Shown: one piece after another, positions 50,216 to 62,915 of the stretch
Layout of the letters: each line of letters begins with the position of its first letter
Numbering within the stretch: position 1 is the first letter of the stretch
Source of the DNA: Dreissena polymorpha
Lineage: Eukaryota > Mollusca > Bivalvia > Myida > Dreissenidae
Direction: 5' to 3'
DNA: 64,000 nucleotides
Assembly: GCF_020536995.1 (NCBI RefSeq)
Contig: NC_068362.1
Location: 2,630,826-2,694,825, forward strand
Translations under genes and position numbers: made by a program
Notes under the pieces: generated by a model
What the model was told of the DNA's origin: nothing
The model's database searches: none
Seen by the model: the letters and a program-made list of their open reading frames with translations, nothing else

Positions 50216-52195
50216 AGGTGCCTGGCTTTCGATGAACTCGGTGTCAAGCTGAAAAAAAAATGGATGTTAGTTAATCATATCGCTCATAAATAATAATAAC
50301 GATATGTATTGTGGTACACAATCAATGCCTGTTGATAAGTAATTCACTTTGTCTTTGAAAGTCATATTGTCTTTTACTATCACTTGTTGGTCTATTCTCG
50401 TGAGTTTTTATATGCATCTCATTGTTATATGTAGGGTTAACCGGATTGTGCTTCTTCCTTAGTATATCTACACCTTCTGTATGTTCCATTTTCAACGTTA
50501 TCTCTTCTTACATCGTGATCTTTCACTGTATCCTTCTTTCTCATATTCTCTGAATATGAATCATATCTGGTGCTTGTAAGAACTTTACTGTTGCTTTCCC
50601 TCAATCTCTGCAACTGTCTATCTAACTTCAATTCTTTCATTTACGCTCATGCTATCTGTCACATCATGTTTTTCGGCGTAAGCTGCATAAGCCAGCTTTT
50701 CACCCTGACTTGACCTTTGTAAGTGTCCAATAAAATTCAAATAAAATTTCCCGCGGCTAGGTACGAATGAATACACTTCATTTATTCCATTGGCTGATTT
50801 GAGTATACCACCAGAACATTGGAAACATATCCGCGTCTTTGTACCACTGTTTTACTGTATGAAACAATTTTATCTCTAATGAAAAGGCTTAATAGATAGA
50901 ACAGTTTTACACTCAATTCTCGACATCAATACAGTTTGTGCGTACACCTTTTATTTTCAGAGTATTACCAGCGCAAAAGCGTTTATACTTAAAAGGCTAT
51001 GTTCTCATATTTAGTACTTACTTCCATATTCCTGTTAACATGTTAACATGTAAAAGTATAAAGAGCAGTGGAAGCGAGGCCTCACTTTAAAGAATTGCAT
51101 TTCAACCCGCGAGGTTTCGGGTCAAGTCGCGGACATTCAGAGTTTATATACAGGTCATCACCGGAGTTCGCGGTCAGTAAAATAATCGTTATATAATAAA
51201 GACGCTATCCGTGAACTAGGTTACCTGGAATTTTCTTTAGACCAGAAATATGTTAAAAGAAGATATTCAGCAATATAATTATGGTATGTCAATAATAGAT
51301 TCTTAATGTGTTTTCAACAATACAATGATAAATATTATTTTTAATAAATTTAACAATAATTATTCCACCATATTGCCTAATGTACTAAAGTGATATTATG
51401 AGCATGTAACAGTTTATAGGTGTCTATCGCAACCGTTGATTATTTTTGATGTTTCTACTTCATATACACTTATAGTAATTAATGCAGCATCAACATACTA
51501 AAACAATATACCAGAAAGAGAAAAATAATGCATTTGAATATTAACCGTACTTTCGTTTGACAACTGATCATGCGTTTACGAGTTGAACCTAAATTTAGTT
51601 TTAGTGCAGATTTGTTCATACGACACAAAGACACAATATTGTTTTACGGATCATTTCGGCTTACAGGACTGGGTGGGTCACGTAAGAATATCGAATATAA
51701 AATATATTTTTATAAACAACTGGTAGCAAGGTGAGTTGCAGATAATTGATCAGTAACCACATTTTAACTAACTATTTTGACCTGTTAATTCTTTTCAGCT
51801 CAATTCAACAGTGCAAAATGCCCATAATATCACTTTAAGCATGAGCACGATGATTCTCGATACTGTTAATAATCGAATCAAATAGCAATGCCCGACAGAC
51901 CACTAAAACAGGTTTGTTCTCGTGTGGCCGGTTGACTCGTATGTTTAAATTTCACATCCATTCTTCTTTTGGTTTTCTGTTTTGTATCTATAGGTTTATG
52001 ACCAGCAATATGTTATAATGTAAAATAAGCCGCGAAAACTCCCCGTAACATCCCGTACTGCGTGTGATGCAGCTAAGATCGAACTGCACAGAAAAAGACA
52101 TTCGCTATCCTTGATCTCATTCATTAAACTATTTACGCCGTATATCTTTTTAGCCGGATTTTTTTCGAAAAAATCTCTGCTTATAGATTGATGTT
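50216..52195. other. AT-rich DNA without a visible gene
   Basis: Open frames here are short and carry no motif. I see no repeat unit or RNA gene. Confidence 0.4.
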
Positions 52196-52199
52196 GTCG

Positions 52200-53780
52200 G
52201 GCGGGCGGGGGGGGCGGGCGGGGTGGCGGCGTGCTCGAAAATGTTAAAGTTCTTATTTCATGGTATAACTTTGGTATGCTTGGACCTAGAGTCTTCAAAC
52301 TTGACATGAAGGTTGGCCAGGATTAACAGATGACCACTGGTCATTTCAAGGTCATTCATTTGAAGGTCAAGGTCACTGTGACCTTCAATATAAAAAATGT
52401 TAAAGTTGTTATAACTTTGGTATGCTTGGACCTAGAGTCTTGAAACTTGACATGAAGGTTGGCCATAACTAGTTAGTAACCACTGGTCATTTCAAGGTCA
52501 TTCATTTGAAGGTCAAGGTCACTGTGACCTTGAATGTAAAAATGTTAAAGTTCTTATTTCATGGTATAACTTTGGTATGCTTGGACCTAGAGTCTTCAAA
52601 CTTGACATGAAGGTTGGCCAGGATTAACAGATGACCACTGGTCATTTCAAGGTCATTCATTTGAAGGTGAAGGTCACTGTGACCTTCAATATAAAAATGT
52701 TAAAGTTGTTATAACTTTGGTATGCTTGGACCTAGAGTCTTGAAACTTGACATGAAGGTTGGCCAGAACTAGTAAGTAACCACTGGACATTTCAAGGTCA
52801 TTCATTTGAAGGTCAAGGTCACTGTGACCTTGAATGTAAAAATGTTAAAGTTGTTATAACTTTGGTATGCTTGGACCTAGAGTCTTGAAACTTGACATGA
52901 AGGTTGGCCAGAACTAGTAAGTAACCACTGGGCATTTCAAGGTCATTCATTTGAAGGTCAAGGTCACTGTGACCTTGAATGTAAAAATGTTAAAGTTCTT
53001 ATTTCATGTTATAACTTTGGTATGCTTGTACCTAGAGTCTTCAAACTTGAAATAAAGATTGGCCAGTACTAGAAGATGACCACTGGTCATTTCAATGTCA
53101 TTCATTTGAAGGTCAAGGTCACTGTGACCTTAAATGTTAAAATGTTAAAATTGTTATAACTTTGGTATGCTTGGACATAGAGTCTTCAAACTTGACATGA
53201 AGGTTTGCAAGCACACTTAGATGACCACTGGTCATTTCAAGGTCATTCATTCTAAGGTCAAGGTCACTGTGACCTTGAATGTAAAAATGTTAAAGTTCTT
53301 ATAACTTTGGTAGGTAAAAATGTTAAAGTTCTTATTCCATGTTATATCTTTGGTATGCTTGTACCTAGAGTCTTCAAACTTGACATAAAGGTTGGCCAGT
53401 ACTAGAAGATCACCACTGCTCATTTCAATGTCATTCATTTGAAGGTCAAGGTCACTGTGACCTTCAATGTTAAAATGTTAAAATTGTTATAACTTTGGTA
53501 TGCTTGGACCTAGAATCTCAAACTTGACGTAAAGGTTTGCAAACACACTTAGATGACCACTGGTCATTTCAAGGTCATTCATTTCAATGTCATTCATTTG
53601 AAGGTCAAGGTCACTGTGAACTTAAATGTTAAAATGTTAAAATTGTTGTAACTTTGGTATGCTTGGACCTAGAATCTCAAACTTGACGTAAAGGTTTGCA
53701 AGCACACTTAGATGACCACTGGTCATTTCAAGGTCATTCATTTGAAGGTCGAGGTCACTGTGACCTTGGATGTAAATATG
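52200..53780. repeat. Tandem array of 145-155 bp units with perfect ERE-type palindromes
   Basis: About ten units share aatgttaaagtt-ttataact, ttggtatgcttggacctaga, gaccactggtcatttcaagg and gaaggtcaaggtcactgtga. Nine units hold AGGTCACTGTGACCT (at 52370, 52516, 52671, 52816, 52971, 53116, 53261, 53449 and 53752). Some units carry small insertions. A G/C-rich simple stretch precedes it at 52199-52230. Confidence 0.85.
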
Positions 53781-53997
53781 TTACAAGCTTGAATGATAGT
53801 CTGTGGTTTCACTTGGCGGGGTAGCCTTCAGTCCACTCAAAGACATGAACTTCTGAAGTTTTACAAGGTCAGAGCTTGGTTTTAACTGATCGACGTTGAA
53901 GTCACCAATTGATATCAGTGTCTTTTCACCTAAAGGCAGCTGGTTTACAAGGTTGAAGAAACCTGTGAGCGGTGTATTTGGATGGAAACTTCAAACA
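53781..53997 (-). pseudogene. Endonuclease/exonuclease/phosphatase domain fragment
   Basis: The minus strand is open and reads SFHPNTPLTGFFNLVNQLP, then EKTLISIGDFNVDQLKPSSD, then LSGLKATPPSETTDYHSS. GDFN is the hallmark of this metal-dependent nuclease fold, and TTDY-S precedes the usual final D/H motif. This region is used by LINE elements and by exonuclease-bearing helicase elements. About 70 residues survive; the rest is missing, with the tandem array directly on its right side in the minus-strand sense. Too short to say which family. Confidence 0.55.
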
Positions 53998-54461
53998 ATA
54001 TGTTACTAATTTGCTAATAAAAAAATTGAGATCAAACTTTCCTAATTGTCAATTCAAGTTCATATTTGTGACCTTAAATGTTATTGTTGTTCATGTATAT
54101 GCATGCATTCAAAACATAACACAAGGTTTGCTCATGCCTTGAAAAGTACTTACATTTCATTTTGACCTTTGAACAATATTTCACTAATTTAAGTATTGCA
54201 TTGACAAAAACACGAAAGGTACTTTCCTGTCATTTAAATCAAAAATCCGGCTTCAATGCGGTCATCTCCGACCGCGGAACTCTTGTTTAAAGATATTTCT
54301 TGTTCATATTCATCTAGGAATGCAGTATCTACATGTACATTACTGTTCTGTCTTTCAGATGCAAACAAAACTTGTTTAAGTAGTGTCTGTGCACTCCAGT
54401 TTTGTTTTCTGTATAGATCTGTTCCATATGGATGCCCACTTCAGTCATGACAATGAAATTA

Positions 54462-54922
54462 TTAATAAGCTGATTTTAGTTTAGTTACACGATGTTGTGT
54501 CTGCACTTGATAGTAATAAGGGTGCTTTTTATCCAAAAATAATGTTCCAGTTTCATTTGGTTTCAGATAGAAGTCTTTCAAATCACCATCTAACATGGAT
54601 TTACATTGATTGTAAGGACACTTTACTTTCTTTACTCTCTTTAGCCACTTAGCACTGGTGAAGTCATTATCACGCACTTCTTTGTACTCCACACGTTTCA
54701 TAGATGACGGAAGTTTCCAGTAAGCGGGATCCTGGGTGACTGTTGTGGAGTTGCGTATTCTCACTATTTCCATAACCGTAAACAGCATGGCTGCGACATG
54801 GGTACACAATTTCCCTAAACCGGCCATGCAGTCACAGTGAGAAGCTTGGATCACTCCATTTGGTTCTACAATCGATCACGGATTAAATGGCTTGTCTCTT
54901 AACTTATGGAATGTAGAACCTG
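54462..54922 (-). pseudogene. SWIM zinc-finger exon of a YqaJ-type transposon protein
   Basis: The minus strand reads VIQASHCDCMAGLGKLCTHV (C-x-C...C-x-H of a SWIM finger), then STTVTQDPAYWKLPS and, near the end, LFLDKKHPYYYQVQTQH, which resembles the tail of a YqaJ nuclease domain. One in-frame stop (TGA) interrupts the part upstream of the SWIM finger, and most of the YqaJ core is absent. An acceptor-like CAG lies at about 54922. Together with the exon at 55854-56138 it is a decayed copy of proteins carried by ISL2EU-like elements and relatives. Confidence 0.6.
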
Positions 54923-55853
54923 TGAAAAAGACAACAATTTTATTTATCTATAAAACGTCAATTATGGATGACCGTTTAAGACATTGTAATTAATTTTATT
55001 AATTAAGATAAAAACTTATTATCTTTTTAACCTTTTACCGATAGATTTATTTTTATTTACAGATAGAAAAAAATAAATATATATTGCTTCAGGTTAAATC
55101 AAATGAATTTAATGCTGCAAGGTGAATAAAATAATCAAGCGGTAAATAAAAATGAATTTATCTCTCCAGGTGAAAGAAATTTTTAATCTTTAAAAAAATT
55201 AATGTAGTGCTCAAGGTGAATAAAATCATCAAAATAAATTTAATGCGTCATTTTAAATTGATTTTGTTTACTCAGAGCTGGGTCTAAAAATGTATAATTT
55301 TTTTTTAGACCCAGCTAAGCAGCTTCCAGCGATAAATTGAAATATGATTTTTTTTAACGGCTTCTTCTTCAGCAATAAAGTTATTTCTATTTACTGATAG
55401 CAATAAAAATGTATATGTCTATTAATAAATGAAAATAATTTCTTGACGTTCCCTGTTAAACCAATAGAAATTAAGACAATCTTCATATAAGTTTCAATCT
55501 TCAAATTTACACAAATAAATTTATCGCACCAGGCAGACCCTAGACAGGCTAGAAATGTAAAAGTCTCAATAACGTGAAGCAATCATATAGACTCTAGCGC
55601 ACAGTCTAGACAGGCTGGAAATGTAAAAGTCTCACTTACTTGAAGCAATCATATAGACTCAAGCGCACAGATGCCTTGGGTAGAAATACAAACAGTTGGA
55701 TGGGGTCTTCATTACATTCAAACCCACAATTTTTGTCATTGCGGAAGTTACTTAAATACCAATGACATGGACGCTCAAGATATCCTGCTTTGTATTGCTT
55801 TCCTCGTAATCATTTCATTGTTTGCTAGCTAAATTCATTGAAATTTAGAATCC

Positions 55854-56138
55854 TTAAGTATCAGTAAAAATATAAAATGGCACTAAACCCTTTGATCTGA
55901 TTACATGTTTGCTGCCAATGACAACGGCTCGAACGTCAGAAACCCAGCCACTCTGTGACTGGTTGTATGCATCCAAACCCTTCAAACTTTTCAAATCATC
56001 AGTAGTGTATGGGCTGGGGGAAAACAGTAGATAATTTACAATGTCTGGATAGGTAACGCTAGGAAGCAGTTTCTTTTCATCCGAAAATGATGTTTTTATA
56101 CTAAGTTTATATGGATCAGTTCCCCTGATAATTTTCAA
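55854..56138 (-). pseudogene. Upstream exon of the same SWIM/YqaJ-type protein
   Basis: Reads LPSVTYPDIVNYLLFSPSPY, then TTDDLKSLKGLDAYNQSQSG and WVSDV. This TYPDI...YT-x-DDLK-x-x-K-x-L-x-AYN pattern precedes the SWIM finger in such transposon proteins. A donor-like GTAATC follows the CAT codon near 55906. Same strand and order as the SWIM exon, with about 0.9 kb of intron-like DNA between. Confidence 0.55.
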
Positions 56139-56699
56139 TTTTTCTAGCCCTAACTACTGGCTCCAGAGTGTCTCTGAATGATAACTGTATACTCTCCACT
56201 TTTTTACTTTCCATTTTTAACAAAAACAATATTTATACAGCGCAGAAACTGCAAAATATCTTGTTACATTTTCGTAACCGCCAGCTGGCAAAAATCAATA
56301 TCTCCAAGATGGCAGAATAGCGGTGCAGAGGTAAAAATCTCCCTTTCGTGCAATGGGTCTATAAGTTGTACTTGTCCTTTTTATAGCTGTTCTGCTGATT
56401 CACATATTTGATGAGCAGACAGATTGCAACAATAAGACCATTAACATTACATGTATTATAAAAAAGAATTCAGTACATTACTCCTTTTAAACACTTTACT
56501 CAGTATCGACAATGTTCCGGCTCCAGCGAAACAGGTAAACATGAGAGAAGCATCTCTCCATTACACTACATAACCAGTGGTTTACAACTGTTGAATGGGG
56601 TTAAGAGATTACGATTATCAATTGGCCATGCTTATGAGCAATGGTTGTACAAACGAATCTTTCACACTATCATTTTGTATCCTCTTACTATTCAACACA

Positions 56700-57582
56700 A
56701 ATCCCCTAAATACGTCCTTAAATTTCACCGACTCTTGTCAGAAACTCTTCACAAACAATGTCGTGATTGTGGTACTGGTCCCACAGCTCCCCAACTCTCT
56801 TGTCCATTGAGACGTACACAGCCCTTCTGTTTCTGATTAGGGACTGCTGCGATACCAGCTGTTGATGGATGTTGACCATTTTAGCCTCTTCAAGCAGAAG
56901 TGGTACCAAGACGTACTTCTACTAGAACTGTAGTGATCCTTTACCAGCCTTCTGGTTCAGTTTCTTGTGCCAGCCCTCCGTATCCTTATTGGTGCACACA
57001 GGCTGCCTGTACACAGACTACTTCTCTGTTGAAAAAAAAGTGGTGTCAACCCATATGTGCTCCACATATTAAAAGAAATCACGTACATTCTCTAAGCTAG
57101 TGTCTGCGCAATCTTTTAGGCGCAGAAAAGCTCTCCCAATATCCCTGCCGGGAAGGTAAAGCAAGCAGGTTACTGATCAGCTGATGCACAGTTTAACGTT
57201 CTCTGTAAGTCCTGATGAGACCAAAGTCCTTCATATCTTTTATCACAGATTGGGACCAATGGAATGCGCAACCTTTCAGAACAGTTTCAGCGAATACCTG
57301 TAGAAGTGCCTGTCATAAACCTCTTTAAGTCCATACAGAAGCACTCAACGGCAGGAGCTTCTGGGAGATTTTGTCGAGTACCTTCTTTAAAATGGCTATG
57401 TAGTCCTGTTTCCTGCGTCCTGACATCAGAACAAACAGAGGAAACTGTTTCATTGACTCGCCCTCCTGTATGAACGCATGAATCGACCTAAGTTGCTTGA
57501 ATGGCTTTTTGACAACCCTGAATGTCCCGTCCAGGTACAACTTCCTGGCATTCTGTAGGAGTATATAGAAAATTATATACAA
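56700..57582 (-). pseudogene. Mutator-like (MULE) transposase remnant
   Basis: The minus strand opens with LYLDGTFRVVKKPFKQLRSI (the DGTF motif with the first catalytic Asp), HAFIQEG and FPLFVLMSGRRKQDYIAIL. Further down, in changing frames, come CAFHWSQSVIKDMKDFGL (the C-x-FHW-x-x motif), LLALPS and TNKDTEGWHKKLNQKAG, all in the order of MULE transposases. Several stops and frame changes disrupt it. The N-terminal zinc finger and terminal repeats are not visible. Confidence 0.7.
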
Positions 57583-57769
57583 AGAAAATGCTTAGATCGT
57601 GTCACCATAATGTAACAGCATTTCAAACAGGTTTATTAATCAACCCTGTGATATGCAATAACGTGAGTGTCTGCACATCTGCACCTGATAACTTTTCCTA
57701 TTCCCAAGAAATGGTGGAATATTCAGGCGCAGACCCAAGGTATCTCATTCCTTTGATATGGTAAAGCCT

Positions 57770-58590
57770 TTATTGGCCATGATTCCATCTCCATTTTAAA
57801 GTTCCTGACTTTCTATTTTATGTTTCAATAAATCAAAAAGTCCACTTCATTGACAATTTTTTTTGTCTGATGTTACAGTTGTGTACTGTTATAGTTCATA
57901 AGTATTTGGTATTATGGGTTTCTGAGGTTGCAATTGGGTTCTAAGCTGGTCTAACGGCAGGTTAAAGACAACACACTGGAAATATATATTTAAATTATAT
58001 ATATTTATGAAAAGCAAGAAAGCTGGTCATCTATGCATACATCAAAGGCATATCATCATCGATTGATTCATATTCGTATCAATACCTGACGACAATTTTA
58101 ACATAAATAACAATGGCATCGACAGATGTTATAAATACTTGAAATATAGGTTGCACAGGTAAATCAATCTAACTTACAGTTTACAAGCATAAAATACAAT
58201 ATGGAACTGGCTCAAAACATACAGAAACAAAAAGTTACTAAAGCAACATGGTACGCAATTACCTGCAAATATGTATGTAAATGATATATATTTATGAATA
58301 GCAAGAATGCTGGTCATCTATGCATACAACATCAAAGGCATATCATCATCGTTGATGTTATATACATACGATTGGTCAGCGCTAGAGGGGCATTAGCATA
58401 ACAAAGGAGAGTGGACATGTGAAGATAAGTTAGTTTACCTGATACGGTATCCTACATATTGCTACTGTTTACGTCTACCTACGCTTTCTCATGCTATGAA
58501 TACAACTAAGGTGACGGATGGACCTCAACTGCATATATCACGTGATGTAAGGTAAAACAAAACTATTTCAAGCATTGATGCATTTTATTA
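57770..58590. other. AT-rich gap with a duplicated phrase
   Basis: atatttatgaaaagcaagaa followed by agctggtcatctatgcatac at about 58003 recurs at about 58288 (with gaatgctggtcatctatg), then atcaaaggcatatcatcatc in both. No gene. Confidence 0.45.
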
Positions 58591-58598
58591 GCTGGACT

Positions 58599-59428
58599 AT
58601 TATATATGAAATATATATAGTGGAGCTATCCTACTCACCCCGGCGTCGGCGTGACCGTCTGCGTTACCGTTAGGGTCTGCGTTAGCGTGCAAATGTTAAA
58701 GGTTTCGTACGACCCCAATTACTTTCATTGTCCCGTGACATATTGCTTTCATATTTTGCATTCTTGTTTACCAACATGACCCCAACCTATAAACAAGAGC
58801 AGACAACTCTATCAAGCATTTTGTCATAATTATGGCCCCTTTTCCACTTAGAATATGCAGCAAATGTTAAAGTTTTCGTACTACCCCATTTATTTTCATT
58901 GTCCCTTGACATATTGCTTTTATATTTTACATACTTGTTTACCAACATCACCCCAACCTATAAACATGAGCAGACAACTATCAAGCATTTTGTCATAATT
59001 ATTGCCCCTTTTATACTTAGAATATGCATATTATTGATAAATCTATTTTTAAGTTTACGTACTACCCAAAATATTTCCTATATCCTTTGACATATTGCTT
59101 TTATATGTTGCAAACGTGTTTACCAACATGACCCCAACCTATAAACAAGAGCAGACCACTGTATCAAGCATTTTGACATAATTATGGCCCCTTTTACACT
59201 TAGATAATTGAACATTTTGCTTAAATTGCCATAACTTCATTATGATCAGATTTTATTATTACTTTGACAAAACAACACTTACCTGAATACCACAATGTAT
59301 TCCACCCAAACAATACCCCACGCCCCTACCCAGAATCCCTTCCCCCCCCAACCTCCCCCCCAATTTTTTTTTATACCCCCCTCTCACCCACAACCCCCCC
59401 TACCACCACCCCCTTCCCCCCCCCCAAT
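58599..59428. repeat. Dispersed element with three 155-180 bp units and C-rich tail
   Basis: Units share aatgttaaag-tttcgtac-acccc, gacatattgctttta-at-tt and tgtttaccaacatgacccca. It starts with a ccccggcgtcggcgtgaccg head and ends in C-rich runs (59340-59428), the same design as the element at 45688. Confidence 0.6.
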
Positions 59429-60150
59429 TTTTATGTCCCCCACTATAGTAGTGGGGGACATATTGTTTTTGCCCTGTCTGTCTGTTGGTCTGCTTGCGCC
59501 AACTTTAACATTTTGCAATAACTTTTGCTACATTGAAGATAGCAACTTCATATTTGGCATGCATGTGTATCTCATGAAGCTGCACATTTTGAGTGGTGAA
59601 AGGTCAAGGTCAAAGTCATCCTTTAAGGTCAGAGGTCAAATATATGTGGCCAAAATCGCTCATTTTATGAATACTTTTGCAATATTGAAGATAGCAACTT
59701 GATATTTGGCATGCATGTGTATCTCATGGAGCTGCACATTTTGAGTGGTGAAAGGTCAAGGTCAAGGTCATCCTTCAAGGTCAGAGGTCAAATATATGTG
59801 GCCCAAATCTCTTATTTTATAAATACTTTTGCAATATTGAAGATAGCAACTTGATATTTGGCATGGATGTACATCTCATGGAGCTGCACATTTTGAGTGG
59901 TGAAAGGTCAAGGTCAAGGTCATCTTTCAAGGTCAGAGGTCAAATATATGTGGTCGAAATCGCTTATTTTATGAATACTTTTGCAATATTGAAGATAGCA
60001 ACTTGATATTTGGCATGCATGTGTATCTCATGGAGCTGCACATTTTGAGTGGTGAAAGGTCAAGGTCAAGGTCATCCTTCACAAGGTCAAGGTCATCCTA
60101 CAAGGTCAAACGTCATATAGGGGGACATTGTGTTTCACAAACACATCTTG
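59429..60150. mobile_element. AGGTCA-rich dispersed element, young copy
   Basis: Begins with a perfect palindrome (GTCCCCCACTA, three bases, TAGTGGGGGAC), then four tandem units with gcaatattgaagatagcaac, gagctgcacattttgagtgg and tcaaggtcaaggtcatcc. Ends agggggacattgtgtttcac then aaacacatcttgttt. No coding capacity. Confidence 0.75.
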
Positions 60151-60378
60151 TTTTTTTTTAAACATCATCTAATAAATTACCACACCCCACATTATACCCC
60201 CCTCTCACCCCCCTACCCCCCCCAATTTTTTTTTTCCTTTTTTTATTTGTGAAAGATCGTCTAATAAATGACCACACCCTACATTATACCCCTTCTTAAC
60301 CCCCTCCACCAAACCCCCCCCCCCCCATTTTTTTTTGTTCCTAACAATTTCTGCATGATGGCTTACGTTATAATGTCA

Positions 60379-61292
60379 AGCACTCCAGAGCTCCAGATAA
60401 AAATTTGGTTAAATTCTTATTTACACCCTATTTTAAAAATGAATTCTTATTTTACGCCCTATTATAAAAGTAATGATTCTTCAAAAATATATTACCAAAT
60501 AATTGTGTATTCATGGTTTTTGACACATCAATAATTTAAAATTTTGGTTTATAGTCTTGGAAAAGCCTGGCTTTCCTTTTGTTTTTAACTGCTTTAGATT
60601 CAGTCATTTACGCAAGAGCTTATACATTCATCAATTATTGAGGAAACCATGCTTTGGGTGTTTGGTTCATGAGAATCTAATTGAAAGAATGCATGCAGCG
60701 TGGATTTTTTACACTGAAATGGCTTTTTTTGCCTTCCCCGCTTCGATACACCGCTTCGGTCGACCATTATGATTTTTTATGTAAAACGCTTACTGACACT
60801 TCGGCTTAGGTCATAATGGCCTGTTGGTCGCCGTTAAAGTCATATCAAAAACTATATTTAACATTTGATTTTAATGACATTTTGAATAGGTATACAGTAT
60901 ATAACTTGTGTATACAAATTACAATATTTATTATTAGTGAATAATTGTAATTAAAAAGGTACAATAGCAGTAATGACTCGCCTGCAATATTAGGAGAACA
61001 GACCGTTTTGCCATTCGACTGTTCTTAGGTGTGGCTCTTTTCCTCACAGCAAACGCTTGAGTGACGTTGACTTAATGTTTTTATTGAGCGCCTAAACGAG
61101 TCAGAATTGGGATGAAATGTTTACCGTATATAATTTGCTACTGGAACTTTTACGCATGTTCGAAAATTTCAAATTCGTGTTTAATTTTTTCAACGCGTAA
61201 CTTTACGCAAAGATTTTAAATCTAAATCGTTATTTAAGAAAATTAATTCGTTTTTACGCCTTTACGCATGTTATCTGGAGCACTGAAGCACT
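60379..61292. mobile_element. Possible DNA element with imperfect 21-bp inverted ends
   Basis: agcactccagagctccagat at the left and tatctggagcactgaagcac at the right are complementary at about 17 of 21 positions. The interior is AT-rich without a transposase. Confidence 0.35.
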
Positions 61293-61340
61293 CGAATAGT
61301 CGAGCGCGCTGTCCTCTGACAGCTCTTGTTTATAAACGAT

Positions 61341-61601
61341 TCAATTATAGACCTGTAACACTGATATACCTCCAGTGTATAAATGCCACACAAACATTAT
61401 GCCATCTCTACAGTCCACTCCAACCAGGCCCTTAAAAGTGTTTGTTGATTTATAATCTGAATATGTCTGTGACTTTCGTTTCAGTGATGATGGCATTTGT
61501 ATTTTAAGTTCCGTGCAATCAATGATTAACATAAGATTTGGGTACTGTTTCTTGAATTCAGCGGTCATGTGTTTTGAAATATTCTCAATGTGAAAAAACA
61601 T
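61341..61601 (-). pseudogene. DDE_Tnp_4 catalytic-domain fragment
   Basis: The minus strand reads YPNLMLIIDCTELKIQMPSS (first catalytic Asp in IIDCTE), TYSDYKSTNTFKGLVGVD and FVWHLYTGGIS, the signature of ISL2EU/IS5-like Harbinger transposases. It breaks off just where GS-x-SD with the second Asp is expected. On the same strand the segment at 61749-62114 holds the upstream part. Confidence 0.7.
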
Positions 61602-61748
61602 TAATCGAGCCTAATGTAATGTACATTAAATTAATCCATGTTTTAAATATTCTTGTTAGCATTGAAAGTGAAATTTGAAAGTCAGAGTGGCCATATGAAA
61701 TCTTTATTCAACAAGCCAAGTCATAACTTCATCATAGTCATTAGAAAT

Positions 61749-62114
61749 TCATCCTCTACACTTACATATCCTTGAAGTGTGGTAAGCATTTGCATCATTG
61801 TCATCCTCTTCATCACTTTTATCACTGGTATCCTGATCACTCTCAAAATACTCTGCCCCACACGTGTACGCCTTTCTTCTTGGACGATCCCAGTAGGATA
61901 TCAAGCCACGGTCTTTTTTAGGCACAATCAGTTCTAGTGCATTCATAAAGATTGAAAGACTTGCAAATCCAGTGAAAAAACGAAACAGATTCAATTTTGG
62001 GCTGGAATTTATTATGTACTGAAGCGAAAATCTGTGTGCACATGGTATGGGAATGTCTGTCTGTATGTCGACGTGTACTCTCCTTTCCCCTTCAGAGGCC
62101 GTGTCCCTGGGCAA
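61749..62114 (-). pseudogene. Upstream part of the DDE_Tnp_4 transposase
   Basis: Contains FRFFTGFASLSIFMNALEL followed by ISYWDRPRRK, the FYTGF-x-x-x-x-F region that precedes the helix-turn-helix of these transposases, with an acidic tail (SDKSDEEDDNDAN). It lies 150 bases upstream of the catalytic fragment in transcription sense. Decayed. Confidence 0.5.
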
Positions 62115-62489
62115 CAGATAATATTTTGGGTCAATTAGTTTTCACTGCAAGCTTTTTGTAACAATTAGTGTTTTCCCCTCAAAACTATTTGTCAATTAGT
62201 TTTTTACAATTTGATCAAAACGTATATATATTTCTGGATCAGATTAGCGCTTCATTTTTGGATATTGATAATTCTCAGCATTTCTTATTCAAATTAAGTC
62301 ATTATATATTCACACAGACAATGGTTGTTTGTAAATATTAGTACTAATTGTATATTGACAAATGGATGATGGAGTAATTTTGTTTAAACCAGTTTCAACA
62401 CTCCTGCCTTGCAGTCTCAGATCATACTCACATTGTCCAACCCTCTCAATCGATGACAAGCCAGTGGAAATCACGATGTTGTTAGTTTT

Positions 62490-62915
62490 TATGTCCCCCA
62501 CTATAGTAGTGGGGGACATATTGTTTTTTCCCTGTCTGTCTGTTGGTCTGTTGGTCTGTTTGCGCCAACTTTAACATTTTGCAATAACTTTTGCTATATT
62601 GAAGATAGCAACTTCATATTTAGCATGCATGTGTATCTCATGAAGCTTCACATTTTGAGTGGTGAAAGGTCAAGGACAAGGTCATCCTTCAAGGTCAAAG
62701 GTCAAATATATGTGGCCAAAATTGCTCATTTTATGAATACTTTTGCAATATTGAAGATAGCAACTTGATATTTGGCATGCATGTGTATCTCATGGAGCTG
62801 CACATTTTGAGTGGTGAAAGGTCAAGGTCAAGGTCATCCTTCACAAGGTCAAGGTCATCCTACAAGGTCAAACATCATATAGGGGGACATTGTGTTTCAC
62901 AAACACATCTTGTTG
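62490..62915. mobile_element. AGGTCA-rich dispersed element, second young copy
   Basis: Same palindromic head (62498-62522) and tail (gggggacattgtgtttcaca) as 59429-60150, with two internal units instead of four. Confidence 0.75.

Noticed and set aside
59264-59702. Proline-rich open frames
   Set aside because: They come from C-rich low-complexity DNA inside a dispersed repeat.
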